Shown: positions 9,779 through 18,856 of the stretch, piece by piece
Layout of the letters: the number at the start of each line of letters is the position of its first letter
How positions within the stretch are numbered: the stretch's first letter is position 1
Assembly (NCBI RefSeq): GCF_021513135.1
Contig: NZ_CP090981.1
Span: 806,001 to 870,000, forward strand
DNA: 64,000 bases
DNA from: Vibrio sp. SS-MA-C1-2
GTDB taxonomy: Bacteria; Pseudomonadota; Gammaproteobacteria; Enterobacterales; Vibrionaceae
Direction: 5' to 3'
Made by a program: the position numbers and the translations under genes
Notes under the pieces: generated by a model
Told to the model about the DNA's origin: nothing
Seen by the model: the letters and a program-made list of their open reading frames with translations, nothing else
Databases searched by the model: none

Positions 9779-10762
9779 ATGAGTAATCGATCAACATTGT
9801 GGATGCCTTCTGCGCCAATTATTGAGTTAAAAAAGAGAGCGAAGCTTCTTCAAGAAATTCGACTCTTTTTTATTGAACGAGATGTACTAGAAGTCGATAC
9901 ACCAAGTTTGAGTCAAGCTACGGTAACGGATATCCACCTTCATACATTTCAGACTGAATTTGTCGGTCCGGGTTTTGCTGATGGTAAGACACTTTATATG
10001 ATGACCAGTCCTGAGTTTCATATGAAGCGTTTACTGTCCGCGGGGAGTGGATCTATTTTTCAAATTAATAAGGCATTTAGAAATGAAGAAGCAGGGCGCC
10101 ATCATAATCCTGAATTTACGATGTTGGAATGGTATCGTCCGGGATTTGATCATCATCAATTAATGGATGAGATGGATTTGTTACTGCAAACGACATTAAA
10201 AACTCACACCGCTGATCGGATAACTTATCAACAAGCATTTATTGAACAGTTAAATGTCTGTCCTTTAGACGATTCTCTGGAAGCGCTTAAGCAGGTAGCG
10301 GCAACATTAGGGTTAGCGGACATAACCAACGATGAGCAAGACAGGGATACCTTACTACAATTGCTTTTTAGTGTCGGTGTTGAAAGTAAAATAGGTTTAG
10401 AACAGCCTGTATTTGTTTACGATTTTCCCGCTTCTCAATCGGCATTGGCGCAAATCAATCCGCAAGATAACCGCGTAGCTGAGCGTTTTGAGGTCTATTT
10501 TAAAGGGATTGAGTTAGCAAATGGTTTTCATGAATTGAGTGATCCTCAAGAGCAGCTGGCTCGATTTGAAGCCGATAATTATAAGCGTCAAAAAATGGGA
10601 TTACAGCAACAGCCGATTGATTATCATTTGATTGATGCACTTAAGTTGGGTGAATTCCCTGATTGTGCGGGTGTTGCATTGGGGGTTGACCGTTTGATTA
10701 TGTTAGCACTTAATCTTGATCATATTGATAAGGTGATCGCTTTTCCGGTGACTCGTGCATAA
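9779..10762 (+). CDS. epmA: EF-P--(R)-beta-lysine ligase EpmA (GenX/PoxA)
   Basis: Truncated class II lysyl-tRNA-synthetase paralogue that activates (R)-beta-lysine and transfers it to EF-P Lys34. It is 327 residues, consisting only of the catalytic domain without the anticodon-binding OB fold of LysS. Class II motifs visible: motif 2 region [20 protein letters not shown] and motif 3 [14 protein letters not shown]. The frdA-epmA divergent order is the same as in E. coli. With efp and epmB at 4.3-5.9 kb the whole core pathway is in one neighbourhood. Confidence 0.95.
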   Translation: MSNRSTLWMPSAPIIELKKRAKLLQEIRLFFIERDVLEVDTPSLSQATVTDIHLHTFQTEFVGPGFADGKTLYMMTSPEFHMKRLLSAGSGSIFQINKAFRNEEAGRHHNPEFTMLEWYRPGFDHHQLMDEMDLLLQTTLKTHTADRITYQQAFIEQLNVCPLDDSLEALKQVAATLGLADITNDEQDRDTLLQLLFSVGVESKIGLEQPVFVYDFPASQSALAQINPQDNRVAERFEVYFKGIELANGFHELSDPQEQLARFEADNYKRQKMGLQQQPIDYHLIDALKLGEFPDCAGVALGVDRLIMLALNLDHIDKVIAFPVTRA

Positions 10763-10829
10763 TGCTGTTTTTTACTAAGATTTAAGTGGCAAGTTTTCGT
10801 TAAGATCGCACCCACGTTATAGGCATAGA

Positions 10830-10878
10830 AAGGCGATGATGAAGGTTGAGTTCAACATTCATCACCGCCTTTTGTTTT
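10830..10878. terminator. Hairpin terminator between convergent epmA and the DASS transporter gene
   Basis: A 14-base arm AAGGCGATGATGAA at 10830 pairs with TTCATCACCGCCTT (10858-10871) with one mismatch, followed by TTGTTTT. It is placed between two converging genes and could serve both. Confidence 0.75.
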
Positions 10879-10955
10879 ACAATGTCACTTTTTAGCTATC
10901 ACAATGATCTGTTTTTATTGTTATTGATCTTTTTTAAGTGATAGCGGGTGATGAT

Positions 10956-12371
10956 TTAAGTTAAGAAAAACATCGCGATATAGACTAAAGCTAGACCTGA
11001 TAATCCTAAGATAATACCGGTTTTTGCCATATCTTTACTTTCAATAAATCCTGTTGAGTAGGCCAGTGAGTTTGGTGGTGTTGAAACAGGTAATATCATG
11101 CCGAGAGACGCTGAGAATGCGACAACAACAAGTAGTCCTTGTAAGCCACCAATGGCAGATAGGCTCTCCATCGAAGCACCCACAGCAGCAGCGATCGGCA
11201 TTAACAAGTTGGCGGTGGCTGTGTTTGACATGAAATTAGCCATTAGCCAGCAGACAATGGAAAGCGTTAATACAACAGCTAGTGGTGAAAGTGACTCGTA
11301 ATCGACGGCATGTGCTAATGCAACTGCAAGCCCTGTTTTATCAAGTGCAATCCCTATCGCAATTCCTCCGGCAACTAACCATAAGACATCCCAGTTGATC
11401 ATCTTGATCTCATCTTTACCCATAATTCCCGTTAAGGTAAAGACAGCAAGCGGGATAATAGAGACAACATAGGTATTCATGCCATGAATCTTAGTGGTCA
11501 TCCATAATAAAATAGTCACTGCAAATGTGATGTAAACGACAATCGCACGCCAGCTTTTTAAGAATTCGCCCCCCATTTTTAGTTGCATATGGGTCTGACT
11601 TGATGGGAATAGTTTTTGTAGTAACCACCATGCAAAGGCGAGTTGAATAATGACAAATGGAACCCCCATCATCATCCAGCTTAAAAAGTCGATACTATTT
11701 TCACCCGTTAAATATTGCAGCGCGATAGCATTGGGTGGAGTACCAATAGGCGTACCAATACCCCCGGTATTCGCTGCAACTGGAATAGAGAGAACCAATG
11801 CCTTGATCCCTAGGTCACCCTTAGGGGCTGATGCAACAATTGGTGCTAATAAAGCTAGCATCATTACGGTTGTCGCCGTGTTCGACATAAACATCGAAAA
11901 GACCGCCGTAATCAGCATCAAACCAAGCATGATAAACTTTGGTTGAGTCCCAAATGGGCGCAGCAAAACTCGCGCTAAGTTATTATCTAATTGGTATTTA
12001 GAGGCAGCAATAGCTAGAGCAAACCCCCCCATAAATAGAATAATAATAGGAGATGAGAAAGCATGAAATATATCGGTATAAGGGATTAAACTCCCCATCT
12101 CATGACCAGTGGGAGGTTGACGGAACAGCAGTAGTCCTTTATCCGATAGCATCACGACTTCAAGAGTAATAATGAGGATAGATGTTGCAAAAACTGGGAC
12201 GGGCTCTAAAACCCAGAGTAATGCAGCAAGGGCAAAAATTGCCAATAAACGGTGTTGAATTAAGGTGAGATTATCGATCGGAATAAGATCAATGGGAATA
12301 AAAAGTATGAGTAATGGGATACCGAATGATATCAATATTCTTATTAGTAAGTTGAAATTAATTTTTAGCAT
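10956..12371 (-). CDS. DASS (SLC13) family sodium/dicarboxylate symporter
   Basis: Inner-membrane carrier of the divalent anion:sodium symporter family, 471 residues with about eleven hydrophobic spans. The two family SNT signatures are present: MSNTATTVMMLALLAP around residue 165 and FMSNTATANLLMPIAAAV around residue 390. Each forms part of a sodium and carboxylate site in the V. cholerae INDY structure, and GIGTPIGTPPNAIAL lies between. Length and motifs resemble VcINDY, so succinate, fumarate or malate are likely substrates. Its proximity to fumarate reductase supports a C4-dicarboxylate role, but substrate is inference. The gene is monocistronic, convergent with epmA. Confidence 0.88.
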   Translation of the reverse strand: MLKINFNLLIRILISFGIPLLILFIPIDLIPIDNLTLIQHRLLAIFALAALLWVLEPVPVFATSILIITLEVVMLSDKGLLLFRQPPTGHEMGSLIPYTDIFHAFSSPIIILFMGGFALAIAASKYQLDNNLARVLLRPFGTQPKFIMLGLMLITAVFSMFMSNTATTVMMLALLAPIVASAPKGDLGIKALVLSIPVAANTGGIGTPIGTPPNAIALQYLTGENSIDFLSWMMMGVPFVIIQLAFAWWLLQKLFPSSQTHMQLKMGGEFLKSWRAIVVYITFAVTILLWMTTKIHGMNTYVVSIIPLAVFTLTGIMGKDEIKMINWDVLWLVAGGIAIGIALDKTGLAVALAHAVDYESLSPLAVVLTLSIVCWLMANFMSNTATANLLMPIAAAVGASMESLSAIGGLQGLLVVVAFSASLGMILPVSTPPNSLAYSTGFIESKDMAKTGIILGLSGLALVYIAMFFLT

Positions 12372-12453
12372 GCCTTGCCTTCTTTAAGTAAGATCCTAAA
12401 GACAGCATACTGAAAATAAGCAACAAAATAATTGAGATGTAACAAGAATTGAG

Positions 12454-12485
12454 CCTAAAACGGAGTTATATTACTCCGTTTTAGG
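12454..12485. terminator. Perfect 13-bp inverted repeat downstream of psd
   Basis: CCTAAAACGGAGT (12454-12466), loop TATATT, ACTCCGTTTTAGG (12473-12485). It lies 46 bases after the psd stop on the minus strand and upstream of the DASS gene start. The stem is strong but no uninterrupted T-run follows on either strand, so it may be a weak terminator or an mRNA-stabilising hairpin. Confidence 0.45.
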
Positions 12486-12531
12486 TAGAATGTGATCCTG
12501 ATTATTGTTTAATGGCACCACTGATTAAAAA

Positions 12532-13416
12532 TTAATTTAATTCTGTTTCCGTTTTTTCTATAACTGCATAAGGAGTACCAAGTACAGTTCTTTCACCTGG
12601 TTGCATTGCGTCGACGAAGCGGATGCTATTTTTAGGGAATAAATTAATAACAGTTGAGCCTAACTTGAAGCGTCCCATTTCTGCACCTTGTTTAAAAGTA
12701 ATCGCATCTTTGTTACCAGCTTCAGGGTAGTACCAGCGTTGGATATGAGCACCTGTTGGAGGTGTGACTGTGCCAGCCCAAACCGTTTCAATACTACCAA
12801 CAATGGTTGCACCGACTAAAACTTGTGCCATTGGACCAATAGCGGTATCAAAAATACAGACAACACGTTCGTTACGAGCAAATAGATTAGGTACATTTTC
12901 TGCTGTTAATGGGTTTACAGAAAAAAGATCACCTGGGACGTAAATCATTTCACGCAGAGTTCCATCCATTGGCATATGAACACGATGATAATCTGTTGGT
13001 GAAAGGTAAAGCGTAGCAAATTCGCCATCTGCAAATTGATCGGCTAATTGACTATCGCCACCTAATAATTCCTGAGCTGTAAAATCAAACCCTTTAGCTT
13101 GAATTAATTTACCTGCTTTAATTGGACCACACTGACTAACTTTCGCATCGGCAGGGTGGGCAATTAATTGTGCTGAATCAACCCAATCACGAGCTCCATC
13201 TTTTAATTCTCGGGTAAAGAATTGATTAAATGTTTTAAAACCTTTTGGATCTGAAATTTTAGCTTCGGCCATGTTGATTCGGTACTGTTTTATAAACCAG
13301 CGAATAAATAACTGAGTAAAAGCCCCAGCTTCAGCCGCTGCAAATTTACCAACAAGTCGAGTCAGTGCATGTTTAGGCATGCTGTATTGTAGGCCAATTT
13401 TGATTTTATCTAACAC
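12532..13416 (-). CDS. psd: Phosphatidylserine decarboxylase proenzyme
   Basis: Makes phosphatidylethanolamine from phosphatidylserine at the inner membrane. It is 294 residues. The self-cleavage motif LGST is in [14 protein letters not shown], with Ser254 predicted to become the pyruvoyl group of the alpha chain. The catalytic His segment [12 protein letters not shown] is present. The gene lies downstream of rsgA on the same strand with 176 bp between, the same order as E. coli rsgA-psd. Confidence 0.96.
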   Translation of the reverse strand: MLDKIKIGLQYSMPKHALTRLVGKFAAAEAGAFTQLFIRWFIKQYRINMAEAKISDPKGFKTFNQFFTRELKDGARDWVDSAQLIAHPADAKVSQCGPIKAGKLIQAKGFDFTAQELLGGDSQLADQFADGEFATLYLSPTDYHRVHMPMDGTLREMIYVPGDLFSVNPLTAENVPNLFARNERVVCIFDTAIGPMAQVLVGATIVGSIETVWAGTVTPPTGAHIQRWYYPEAGNKDAITFKQGAEMGRFKLGSTVINLFPKNSIRFVDAMQPGERTVLGTPYAVIEKTETELN

Positions 13417-13592
13417 GATTACAAGGTACCTTTTGTCTGTATTTGAATGTTTTTGATAATTAGGTATTTTTTAAGAATATCTAATTTTTAATAAGATGTT
13501 ATAGCGACTTTATAATAGTTAGAAGGGGAAACCTAGTAAAAATTGCACTAGGTTCCACTTTGATTAGAGCGGGTGATTATCATTATTGAAGA

Positions 13593-14636
13593 TTATTTCT
13601 TAGCAAATTGACGATTTGCTCGTCCTTCTTTCATGCTTTCAATAATTTTGTGATAACTTTGATAGCGGATTGATGATATTTTCCCCGCCTCCATTGCCTC
13701 GCGGATAGCACAACCAGGATCGTTACCATGTTTACAATCACGGAATTTACAGCCGCCAATATAATCTCTAAATTCGATAAAGCTGTTTGTTACTTGTTCT
13801 GGTTCTAAATGCCATAAACCAAATTCACGAATGCCTGGCGAGTCGATAAGATCACCACCATGAGGGAAATGGTAAAGACGTGCTGCAGTTGTGGTGTGTT
13901 GTCCAAGTCCTGAGTTTTCAGAGACATCACCAATTTCAGCGTCAACTTCAGGCATTAGTGCATTGACTAGGCTTGATTTACCTACACCAGACTGCCCTGC
14001 AAAAATATTGACCTGATCTTTTAATTCAATTTCAAGTTCAGGTAAACCCGCGCCAGTTTCTCTACTTACCATTAAAGTTTTATAACCAATATCGCGATAG
14101 ATCTGTAGTTTTTTATACACATCTTGTTGTTCTGATGGTGATAAAAGGTCGATCTTATTAAGTACGATTAAAGGCTTTAAGTGAGTCTCTTCTGCTGCAA
14201 TAAGGTAACGATCGATAATATTAAAAGAGAGTTCAGGTAAAATAGCTGAAACAATAACAATCTGTTCAACATTGGCTGCAACGGCTTTAACACCATCATA
14301 GAAATCAGGACGAGTTAATACTGATTGACGTTCGTGTACCGCTTCAACAACACCAGATATTCCAGCGAGAACTTCAACGCCTGGACGCCAAACAACCCGA
14401 TCGCCACTAACTAGGCTCTCAATGCTTCGACGTAAATTACAACGATGAACTTTTTGAGTTTCATCATCTTCAATATCAGCATGCTGACCAAATCGAGTTA
14501 TGACGGTACCTTCACGGGCACTCTCAAGTAGAGACTCATCCCATTCGGTCGTTGTCTCATTCTTTTTTAATCGTCTATTTTGATTCGTTCGTACTCGACG
14601 AATCTGACCTTTGGTCAATTTTTTTTGTTTTGCCAC
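13593..14636 (-). CDS. rsgA: Small-ribosomal-subunit biogenesis GTPase RsgA
   Basis: Late 30S maturation GTPase that releases assembly factors such as RbfA. It is 347 residues with an N-terminal basic extension, OB fold, circularly permuted GTPase (G4 LNKID precedes G1 [14 protein letters not shown] and G3 DSPGIREFG) and a C-terminal zinc knuckle with Cys and His in [16 protein letters not shown]. The start lies 78 bp from the divergent orn start. It is followed by psd in the same direction. Confidence 0.96.
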   Translation of the reverse strand: MAKQKKLTKGQIRRVRTNQNRRLKKNETTTEWDESLLESAREGTVITRFGQHADIEDDETQKVHRCNLRRSIESLVSGDRVVWRPGVEVLAGISGVVEAVHERQSVLTRPDFYDGVKAVAANVEQIVIVSAILPELSFNIIDRYLIAAEETHLKPLIVLNKIDLLSPSEQQDVYKKLQIYRDIGYKTLMVSRETGAGLPELEIELKDQVNIFAGQSGVGKSSLVNALMPEVDAEIGDVSENSGLGQHTTTAARLYHFPHGGDLIDSPGIREFGLWHLEPEQVTNSFIEFRDYIGGCKFRDCKHGNDPGCAIREAMEAGKISSIRYQSYHKIIESMKEGRANRQFAKK

Positions 14637-14714
14637 GTTCGCTTCAATTCATTAGTTGGCTTTCGATGTAAGCTTAGTATGATACATCTATTACCAACAG
14701 AGTGGATAATTACA

Positions 14715-15260
14715 ATGACAATAAATGAACAAAATTTAATTTGGATCGATTTAGAGATGACGGGTCTTAATCCTGATAATCACAAAATTATTGAGATTGC
14801 GACTATTGTCACTGATGCTAATCTCAACATTCTAGCAGAAGGACCAGTATTAGCCATCCATCAATCACAAGCTGAATTAGATAAAATGGATGAGTGGTGT
14901 ACAACAACGCATACTAATACAGGATTAGTTGAGCGTGTACAACAAAGCTCAATAACTGAAGATCAAGCGGTTGAAGAAACAATTAATTTTTTAAAGCAGT
15001 GGGTTCCTGCGGGAAGTTCACCAATTTGTGGTAATAGTATTGGGCAAGATCGACGCTTTTTATACCAGCATATGTCTAAGTTAGAACAATATTTTCATTA
15101 TCGTTATTTAGATGTGAGTACAATAAAAGAGCTTGCAAGACGATGGCAGCCGGAACTACTTGATGGGCTTGTTAAAAAGGGAACGCATTTGGCTTTAGAT
15201 GATATTCGTGATTCTATCGCTGAATTACAGTATTACCGTCAACATTTCTTCAAAATTTGA
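14715..15260 (+). CDS. orn: Oligoribonuclease
   Basis: 3'-5' exonuclease of the DEDDh family that degrades short oligoribonucleotides, including pGpG and other linear dinucleotides. It is 181 residues, equal to E. coli. The Exo I motif is [10 protein letters not shown], Exo II is in [12 protein letters not shown], and Exo III with its His is [11 protein letters not shown]. The frame is open 135 bases further upstream, but the family N-terminus begins at this ATG and the upstream part would overlap rsgA. Next comes the tRNA array promoter, as in E. coli where orn precedes glyVXY. Confidence 0.96.
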   Translation: MTINEQNLIWIDLEMTGLNPDNHKIIEIATIVTDANLNILAEGPVLAIHQSQAELDKMDEWCTTTHTNTGLVERVQQSSITEDQAVEETINFLKQWVPAGSSPICGNSIGQDRRFLYQHMSKLEQYFHYRYLDVSTIKELARRWQPELLDGLVKKGTHLALDDIRDSIAELQYYRQHFFKI

Positions 15261-15309
15261 TTGTAAAATGAGCAAATAGAAAAAAAATGCATTTTTTTTC
15301 TATTTTGAC

Positions 15310-15337
15310 TTGCATCGAGTCCATTTCTTCGTATAAT
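15310..15337 (+). promoter_or_regulatory. Sigma-70 promoter of the tRNA array
   Basis: TTGCAT, 16-bp spacer, perfect TATAAT (15332-15337), followed by a GC-rich discriminator TCGCACCC typical of stringently controlled stable-RNA promoters. An A/T tract just upstream (15279-15305) resembles an UP element. It is 54 bases before the first tRNA. Confidence 0.75.
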
Positions 15338-15391
15338 TCGCACCCCTGTGACAGGCATCTATAATAATTTGCAGGTTACAGGAAATGTGAT

Positions 15392-15467
15392 GCGACACTA
15401 GCTCAGCTGGTAGAGCGCAACCTTGCCAAGGTTGAGGTCACGAGTTCGAGCCTCGTGTGTCGCTCCA
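15392..15467 (+). tRNA. tRNA-Gly(GCC), copy 1
   Basis: 76-nt cloverleaf with encoded CCA and anticodon GCC at 15425-15427. It differs from the other copies by compensated bases in the anticodon stem (CAACC/GGTTG instead of CGACC/GGTCG) and one T-loop base, so it is the outgroup of the array. Confidence 0.98.
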
Positions 15468-15531
15468 ATTTAGATTCTGTTGACTCTAAGTTGTGATAGG
15501 TAAGTATAAGCCGTAAATTATACCATTCGGA

Positions 15532-15608
<77 letters not shown>

Positions 15609-15643
15609 CATTTAAATTGATTGTTCATTGAACAGTTGATTAT

Positions 15644-15719
15644 GCGACACTAGCTCAGCTGGTAGAGCGCGACCTTGCCAAGGTCGAGGTCACGAGTTCG
15701 AACCTCGTGTGTCGCTCCA
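15644..15719 (+). tRNA. tRNA-Gly(GCC), copy 2
   Basis: 76-nt cloverleaf with encoded CCA; acceptor GCGACAC pairs with GTGTCGC, anticodon GCC. It is the standard array copy. Confidence 0.98.
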
Positions 15720-15747
15720 ATTTGAAGTCGATAAACATTGAGAAGTA

Positions 15748-15804
15748 TTGCCAAGGTCGAGGTCACACTAAGCCTTGAAGTTCAGGAACCTCATGTGTCG
15801 CTAC
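15748..15804 (+). pseudogene. tRNA-Gly 3'-half remnant in spacer, copy 1
   Basis: TTGCCAAGGTCGAGGTCAC matches tRNA-Gly from the anticodon loop into the variable region, then diverges and regains the 3' acceptor part (TGTGTCGCTACA, CCA changed to ACA). There is no 5' half, so it cannot be a tRNA. GAGGT and ACCTC can close an outer stem around CCTTGA/TCAGG. Confidence 0.75.
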
Positions 15805-15843
15805 AATTTTAAAGGCTACATCACCTTAACGATGTCATCCGGA

Positions 15844-15920
<77 letters not shown>

Positions 15921-15955
15921 CATTTAAATTAATTGTTCGTTGAACAGTTGATTAT

Positions 15956-16031
15956 GCGACACTAGCTCAGCTGGTAGAGCGCGACCTTGCCAAGGTCGAG
16001 GTCACGAGTTCGAACCTCGTGTGTCGCTCCA
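15956..16031 (+). tRNA. tRNA-Gly(GCC), copy 3
   Basis: 76 nt, same as copy 2, CCA encoded. Confidence 0.98.
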
Positions 16032-16059
16032 ATTTGAAGTCGATAAACATTGAGAAGTA

Positions 16060-16116
16060 TTGCCAAGGTCGAGTCACACTAAGCCTTGAAGTTCAGGAAC
16101 CTCATGTGTCGCTACA
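16060..16116 (+). pseudogene. tRNA-Gly 3'-half remnant in spacer, copy 2
   Basis: Same remnant as at 15748 but one G shorter (GTCGAGTCAC rather than GTCGAGGTCAC), which explains why this unit is 311 bp. Confidence 0.75.
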
Positions 16117-16154
16117 ATTTTAAAGGCTACATCACCTTAACGATGTCATCCGGA

Positions 16155-16231
<77 letters not shown>

Positions 16232-16266
16232 CATTTTAATTAATTGTTCATTGAACAGTTGATTAT

Positions 16267-16342
16267 GCGACACTAGCTCAGCTGGTAGAGCGCGACCTTG
16301 CCAAGGTCGAGGTCACGAGTTCGAACCTCGTGTGTCGCTCCA
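16267..16342 (+). tRNA. tRNA-Gly(GCC), copy 4
   Basis: 76 nt, same as copy 2, CCA encoded. Confidence 0.98.
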
Positions 16343-16370
16343 ATTTGAAGTCGATAAACATTGAGAAGTA

Positions 16371-16428
16371 TTGCCAAGGTCGAGGTCACACTAAGCCTTG
16401 AAGTTCAGGAACCTCATGTGTCGCTCCA
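16371..16428 (+). pseudogene. tRNA-Gly 3'-half remnant in spacer, copy 3
   Basis: Same remnant, but here the 3' end reads TCGCTCCA, keeping the CCA found in real tRNA-Gly. This is consistent with conversion from a neighbouring intact gene or with the ancestral state. Confidence 0.75.
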
Positions 16429-16465
16429 ATTTAAAGGCTACATCACCTTAACGATGTCATCCGGA

Positions 16466-16542
<77 letters not shown>

Positions 16543-16577
16543 CATTTAAATTGATTGTTCATTGAACAGTTGATTAT

Positions 16578-16653
16578 GCGACACTAGCTCAGCTGGTAGA
16601 GCGCGACCTTGCCAAGGTCGAGGTCACGAGTTCGAACCTCGTGTGTCGCTCCA
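16578..16653 (+). tRNA. tRNA-Gly(GCC), copy 5
   Basis: 76 nt, same as copy 2, CCA encoded. Confidence 0.98.
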
Positions 16654-16681
16654 ATTTGAAGTCGATAAACATTGAGAAGTA

Positions 16682-16739
16682 TTGCCAAGGTCGAGGTCAC
16701 ACTAAGCCTTGAAGTTCAGGAACCTCATGTGTCGCTACA
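16682..16739 (+). pseudogene. tRNA-Gly 3'-half remnant in spacer, copy 4
   Basis: Same sequence as the remnant at 15748, with ACA in place of CCA. Confidence 0.75.
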
Positions 16740-16777
16740 ATTTTAAAGGCTACATCACCTTAACGATGTCATCCGGA

Positions 16778-16854
<77 letters not shown>

Positions 16855-16889
16855 CTTTTAAATTGATTGTTCGTTGGACAGTTGATTAT

Positions 16890-16965
16890 GCGACACTAGC
16901 TCAGCTGGTAGAGCGCGACCTTGCCAAGGTCGAGGTCACGAGTTCGAACCTCGTGTGTCGCTCCA
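16890..16965 (+). tRNA. tRNA-Gly(GCC), copy 6
   Basis: 76 nt, same as copy 2, CCA encoded. It is the last intact tRNA-Gly. Confidence 0.98.
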
Positions 16966-16993
16966 ATTTGAAGTCGATAAACATTGAGAAGTA

Positions 16994-17051
16994 TTGCCAA
17001 GGTCGAGGTCACACTAAGCCTTGAAGTTCAGGAACCTCATGTGTCGCTACA
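16994..17051 (+). pseudogene. tRNA-Gly 3'-half remnant in spacer, copy 5
   Basis: Same sequence as the remnant at 15748, with ACA in place of CCA. Confidence 0.75.
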
Positions 17052-17089
17052 ATTTTAAAGGCTACATCACCTTAACGATGTCATCCGGA

Positions 17090-17166
<77 letters not shown>

Positions 17167-17201
17167 CTTTTATATTGATTGTTCATTAAACAGTCGATTA
17201 T

Positions 17202-17291
17202 GCGACACTAGCTCAGCTGGTAGAGCACGACCTGACTAAGGTCAAGGTTATATCGAGGCCTTGAAGTTAAGACTCCTCATCTTTCGCTACA
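17202..17291 (+). pseudogene. Decayed tRNA-Gly at the end of the array
   Basis: It starts as a normal tRNA-Gly (acceptor, D arm) but the anticodon region reads CCTGACTAAGG instead of CCTTGCCAAGG, so GCC is lost. The 3' half is replaced by a degenerate form of the spacer remnant ending CTTTCGCTACA. It cannot fold as a tRNA and looks like a deletion fusion of a tRNA-Gly with the following spacer remnant. Confidence 0.8.
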
Positions 17292-17399
17292 ATTTTTAAA
17301 CTGCATTATGATAATTTAGTTATTATCACTTCTAAAAAATACATTTCATTCGTTTCAATGATATTGCCAACTTATAGGCGATTCAGCACTGACTGAACA

Positions 17400-17667
17400 T
17401 ATCAATTTTTAATTTGCACAGAGTTATCCACATCAAAGTGAAGTGACTTTCTTGCTTTATCTTGTTGTTTTTTAAGGGTAATGTAGATCCTGCTGATCTA
17501 TTTTCACTGCTTGTAAACTTAATATCCACACCCCGTGGAGAGATGCTTGCGGGTAACTAAAAAATATTCGCTAAATATCCCAAACTAATCCACAGTTTAG
17601 TCCCATTGATCAACAAATATTACCAAGTTATGCACAATATAGTGATCTTTTTATAAACAGTGGATAA
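17400..17667. other. datA: Cluster of five DnaA boxes, candidate datA-like DnaA-titration locus
   Basis: This gene-free region (17292-17737) between the tRNA array and queG holds TTATCCACA (17424-17432, perfect), ATATCCACA (17522-17530, 8/9), TAATCCACA (17586-17594, 8/9), TTATGCACA (17628-17636, fits TTATNCACA) and TTATCCACT on the minus strand (17659-17667, 8/9). An IHF-like site TATCAA-N4-TAA (17400-17412; one mismatch to WATCAA-N4-TTR) lies next to the first box. In E. coli, datA, with five DnaA boxes and an IHF site, lies in the same slot between glyVXY and queG. The name is given by position and content, not by demonstrated function. Confidence 0.6.
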
Positions 17668-17737
17668 GTAAGTTAAGTATCTAATTAGGCATCCCTAGGT
17701 AGCCCCTTTTTGATGATTCTAATTAAGCGTTCCGTCT

Positions 17738-18856
17738 TTATGGTAATATTTTTGGTATCTTGGCTTTTTTCTTTTGGCAAGAGAGCGCCCACTCGATATG
17801 TTCATCAAGAACATTAGAAAGACCACGTCTCTGTGATAGCGCTTCAACAATATCAGCTTGGTAAGGTGCATTCCCCATTGCGATGGATAAATTACGTAAC
17901 CATTGAAGATGGCCTATGCGTCGAATTGCAGACCCTTCTGTGTTTTTTAAAAATGTCTTTTCATCCCAAAGAAAAAGTGTCACTAAATCTTGTTGTTCTA
18001 GGGTTGAACGACAATGGAAGTCTTTATTTTCAGTAATCGGAGATGTTCTATTCCAAGGGCAGACAAGTTGACAGTCATCGCAACCATAAATTCGGTTTCC
18101 CATTTTTTCTCTATATTCAAGAGGAATCACGCCATCAAATTCAATCGTAAGGTAAGAGATACAGCGGCGAGCATCAACGACATAAGGTTCTACAATAGCA
18201 TTAGTGGGACAACTTGTGATGCAAGCAACGCATTTGCCACATTGATTTTCAACCGGATTATCAGTTGGAATAGGTAGATCGATAAGCAGCTCCCCAATAA
18301 AGAACCAAGATCCTGCATTTTCATTGATAAGTAATGAGTGTTTACCCACCCAACCAAGACCTGCTTTTTCGGCTAAGGGGCGTTCAAGTATCGGAGCCGA
18401 ATCAACAAATGGTCGAAAGTTAAAGGCACCAATATAATCTTCGATCTGTTCGCCTAGTTTCTTTAATTTATTACGAATTAATTTATGATAATCACGGCCT
18501 AATGAATAACGACTAATATAGGCGGTTTGTGGATTCTCTAAATTTGTTGCAAATCCGGCTTCTGGTGGCAGGTAATCAAGCCTTACACTAATCACTCGTA
18601 TAGTATTAGGATGAAGTTCCGCTGGGCGAGCTCGCATCATGCCATGTCTTGCCATCCACTCCATTGACCCATGATAACCATGATCTAGCCAGCGCTGTAG
18701 TTGAGTTTCATGCTGCGTTAAGTCAACATCACTAATTCCGACATGTTGGAATCCAAGGGCGTGCCCCCACTCTTTAATTTGAGTCGCGAGCTGATCATAG
18801 TTAATATTTGGATAGGAAGATAAGGAAAAAGGTTCTAATGAGTTTGGCATAAGCAA
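17738..18856 (-). CDS. queG: Epoxyqueuosine reductase QueG
   Basis: Cobalamin-dependent enzyme that reduces epoxyqueuosine to queuosine in tRNA, the last step of Q34 synthesis. It is 372 residues (E. coli 379). The C-terminal part has two ferredoxin-type [4Fe-4S] motifs, CGKCVACITSCP and CDDCQLVCPWNR; the N-terminal half is the cobalamin-binding nitroreductase-like domain, with RYSLGRDYHKLIRNKLKKLG conserved. It is read toward the tRNA array, as in E. coli. The nnr gene, which usually follows on the opposite strand, is absent here. Confidence 0.95.
   Translation of the reverse strand: MLMPNSLEPFSLSSYPNINYDQLATQIKEWGHALGFQHVGISDVDLTQHETQLQRWLDHGYHGSMEWMARHGMMRARPAELHPNTIRVISVRLDYLPPEAGFATNLENPQTAYISRYSLGRDYHKLIRNKLKKLGEQIEDYIGAFNFRPFVDSAPILERPLAEKAGLGWVGKHSLLINENAGSWFFIGELLIDLPIPTDNPVENQCGKCVACITSCPTNAIVEPYVVDARRCISYLTIEFDGVIPLEYREKMGNRIYGCDDCQLVCPWNRTSPITENKDFHCRSTLEQQDLVTLFLWDEKTFLKNTEGSAIRRIGHLQWLRNLSIAMGNAPYQADIVEALSQRRGLSNVLDEHIEWALSCQKKKAKIPKILP

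Noticed and set aside
13529-13554. Hairpin AACCTAGT/ACTAGGTT between rsgA and psd as a terminator
   Set aside because: Eight-pair stem but no U-tract on the minus strand; psd is probably still co-transcribed with rsgA.
17292-17737. DnaA-box cluster as a replication origin or as the chromosome-2 trigger site crtS
   Set aside because: No dnaA, mnmG, rctB or AT-rich unwinding element nearby; crtS, as I recall, lies at another locus and lacks this box pattern. The datA position fits better.
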